A stretch of DNA of 64,000 nucleotides from Actinomycetota bacterium (GTDB lineage Bacteria; Actinomycetota; Actinomycetes; Mycobacteriales; Mycobacteriaceae), in contig JAFDWN010000020.1 in the NCBI GenBank assembly GCA_018268465.1, positions 62,001 to 126,000 of the forward strand. The letters run 5' to 3'. Under the pieces are notes generated by a model. That model worked only from the letters and a program-made list of their open reading frames with translations. It made no database searches and was not told the DNA's origin. Position 1 is the stretch's first letter. Every line of letters starts with the position of its first letter. This document shows positions 62,562 to 64,000 of this stretch, in pieces. A program made the position numbers and the translations under genes.

Positions 62562-63721
62562 CGACCGTCGACACCGTGATCGCCGAGGGTGTCGCCGCCG
62601 CACACCCGCGGCTGATCCGGCTGTCCCGCGACCTCTACGACCATCCCGAAACCGCGTGGGAAGAAGTATGGTCCGCACGGCGGGTCGCCGAATCCCTGTC
62701 GGACAACGGATTCGACATCACCACCTCGTATCAGGGGCTCGCCACGGCCTTCGCCGCGCGGGTCGGCGGCGGTGACCTGAACGTCGCACTCTGCGCCGAA
62801 TACGACGCACTCCCGGGCCTCGGGCACGCCTGCGGACACAACCTCATCTCCGCGATGACCGTCGGGGCGGCGCTGGCGCTGGCCCCCGTCGCCGACGACC
62901 TCGGACTGACCCTGACGGTCATCGGCACCCCGGCCGAGGAAGGTGGCGGCGGCAAGATCGAACTACTCGAACGCGGCGGATTCACCGGACAGCATGCGGC
63001 TGCGATGGTTCATCCCGGCCCCGTCGACGTCGCGCGGGCACATCCTTTCGCCGTGTCCCACAGTCACATCGAATACCACGGACGCTCGGCACACGCCGCC
63101 GCGTACCCGGAGCGGGGTATCAACGCCGCCGACGCGTTCACGATCGCGCAGGTCGCGATCGGACTGCTGCGCCAGCAACTACCTTCGTCGGTGCGGGTAC
63201 ACGGCATGGTGACACGCGGCGGGGAGGCACCGAACGCCATCGCCGAGCGCACCGAGGGACGCTGGTACGTGCGCGCCGAGACACTCGCCCAACTGGCCGA
63301 GGTCGAGCCCAGGGTCATGCGCTGCTTCGAGGCCGGCGCGCTGGCATCCGGGGCCGAACTCGTCGTCACACCGGAGTCCAAGCCGTACGCCGAATTCCGC
63401 ACCGACGAGGAGCTTCTCGCCTGCTACGAGCGGCGCGCGACCGCGGCGGGCCGGCGGTTCGGGTCCGGACCCGACACCATGATGGCGCGGGCGTCCACCG
63501 ACATGGGCAACGTCTCCCAGGTAATACCCGCAATCCATCCCTACATCGGGATCGACTCGCTCCCCGCGGTCAACCACCAACCCGAATTCGCCGCCGCCAC
63601 CCTCACCGCCGCCGCCGAGACGGCGATCGCCCAGGGAGCACTCGCCCTGGCGGGAACGATCGTCGACGCGGCAACCGAACCACACCTGCGGCGCCGACTG
63701 CTGGAGTCCCGCCATGCCTAG
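62558..63721 (+). CDS. M20-family amidohydrolase
   Basis: A 387-residue metallo-hydrolase: catalytic-domain start RDLYDHPETAWEEVWSARRV, metal ligands in CAEYDALPGLGHACGHN, the general-base Glu pair in GTPAEEGGGGK and the dimerisation/lid domain with SHSHIEYHGRSAHAAAYPE. This type (aminobenzoyl-glutamate, IAA-amino acid and N-acyl-amino-acid hydrolases) cleaves amides of amino acids. The GTG at 62558 overlaps the DUF1028 stop. It ends 8 bp inside the aspartase gene. Since aspartase follows, release of aspartate from an N-acyl-aspartate is a testable guess. Confidence 0.9.
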   Translation: MTTVDTVIAEGVAAAHPRLIRLSRDLYDHPETAWEEVWSARRVAESLSDNGFDITTSYQGLATAFAARVGGGDLNVALCAEYDALPGLGHACGHNLISAMTVGAALALAPVADDLGLTLTVIGTPAEEGGGGKIELLERGGFTGQHAAAMVHPGPVDVARAHPFAVSHSHIEYHGRSAHAAAYPERGINAADAFTIAQVAIGLLRQQLPSSVRVHGMVTRGGEAPNAIAERTEGRWYVRAETLAQLAEVEPRVMRCFEAGALASGAELVVTPESKPYAEFRTDEELLACYERRATAAGRRFGSGPDTMMARASTDMGNVSQVIPAIHPYIGIDSLPAVNHQPEFAAATLTAAAETAIAQGALALAGTIVDAATEPHLRRRLLESRHA

Positions 63722-64000
63722 CGTGCGCACCGAACACGACCTGCTCGGTGATCTCGAAGTACCCTCGGAGGTCTACTACGGGGTGCACACCATGCGTGCC
63801 CTGGCGAACTTCCCCATCAGCGGCGTGCCCATCTCCCGGCACAGCGACCTCGTGGTGGCGCTGGCCTCGGTGAAACAGGCTGCCGCAGAAGCCAACCGGC
63901 AGCTCGGCCTGCTTGACGACGAGATCGCCGACGCGATCATCGCGGCCTGTGCCGAGATCCGTGGCGGGGCGCTGCACAACCAGTTCGTCGTCGACGAGAT
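63714..64000 (+). CDS. aspA: Aspartate ammonia-lyase (5' part; cut by window end)
   Basis: The first about 95 residues of an aspartase/fumarase superfamily protein. The opening RTEHDLLGDLEVPSEVYYGVHTMRALANFPISG is characteristic of aspartase, and QLGLLDDEIADAIIAACAEI follows. It converts L-aspartate to fumarate and ammonia. ATG at 63714 overlaps the M20 stop by 8 bp, so it is translated with the preceding genes. The catalytic GSSxMPxKxN loop lies outside the window. Confidence 0.88.
   Translation, partial: MPSVRTEHDLLGDLEVPSEVYYGVHTMRALANFPISGVPISRHSDLVVALASVKQAAAEANRQLGLLDDEIADAIIAACAEIRGGALHNQFVVDE

Overview
The window is high-GC DNA from an actinobacterium, almost certainly a fast-growing mycobacterium (Mycolicibacterium-like). 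From memory, the backbone follows the order of Mycobacterium tuberculosis Rv2857c to Rv2898c: SDR, aldehyde dehydrogenase, glutamine amidotransferase, glnA4; then map, PBP-lipoprotein, GNAT, ispG, rip1, dxr; DUF2631, rlmN, cdsA, frr, pyrH; tsf, rpsB, M23 peptidase, xerC, viuB, dprA, comM, yraN. Accessory catabolic and transport blocks are inserted between these core segments. GTG and TTG starts and ATGA/GTGA start-stop overlaps are common, so most same-strand runs are probably operons. No rRNA, tRNA, CRISPR array, phage or insertion sequence was recognised.

Region 1 (1-10245, minus strand). An ethanolamine-type APC permease leads into an FGGY kinase, a glycerol-1-phosphate-dehydrogenase-like protein, an uncharacterised TIM barrel and a GntR/HutC regulator. 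These are followed by glnA4, a gamma-glutamyl hydrolase-type amidotransferase, an aldehyde dehydrogenase and an SDR dehydrogenase. The last four match a gamma-glutamylation route for ethanolamine or a related amine. Operator-like motifs sit in front of both halves. Divergent to it (10657-14234) is a two-gene N-acetylglutaminylglutamine (osmolyte) operon.

Region 2 (14308-34760). A SWIM/SNF2 helicase and two small envelope or hydrolase-like proteins precede the conserved block: map, a DUF1707 protein, a penicillin-binding lipoprotein, two acetyltransferases, ispG-rip1-dxr (isoprenoid synthesis and regulated intramembrane proteolysis), a PuuE-like deacetylase, a photolyase, DUF2631, rlmN, cdsA, frr and pyrH.

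Region 3 (34877-47250). This is an accessory segment: a methyltransferase, glycerate metabolism (2-hydroxyacid dehydrogenase plus glycerate kinase), an SDR with two MmyB-type regulators, and a five-gene operon joining a MacB/FtsX-type ABC transporter, an APC permease and a copper amine oxidase, preceded by a palindrome.

Region 4 (47274-56087). Core genes tsf, rpsB, an M23 peptidase, xerC, an FMN lactate-oxidase-family enzyme, viuB, dprA, comM and yraN. A 22-bp tandem repeat separates the M23 and xerC genes.

Region 5 (56235-64000). An aldo/keto reductase lies divergent to a TetR regulator and a short PLP decarboxylase, with two identical-arm operators between them. A small Cys-rich protein follows. 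Last is a tightly overlapped operon of flavin monooxygenase, RidA, DUF1028 (Ntn-like), M20 amidohydrolase and aspartase, cut by the window end. This is the best candidate for an undescribed nitrogen-compound catabolic pathway. All functions are inferred from sequence reading; no database search was run.
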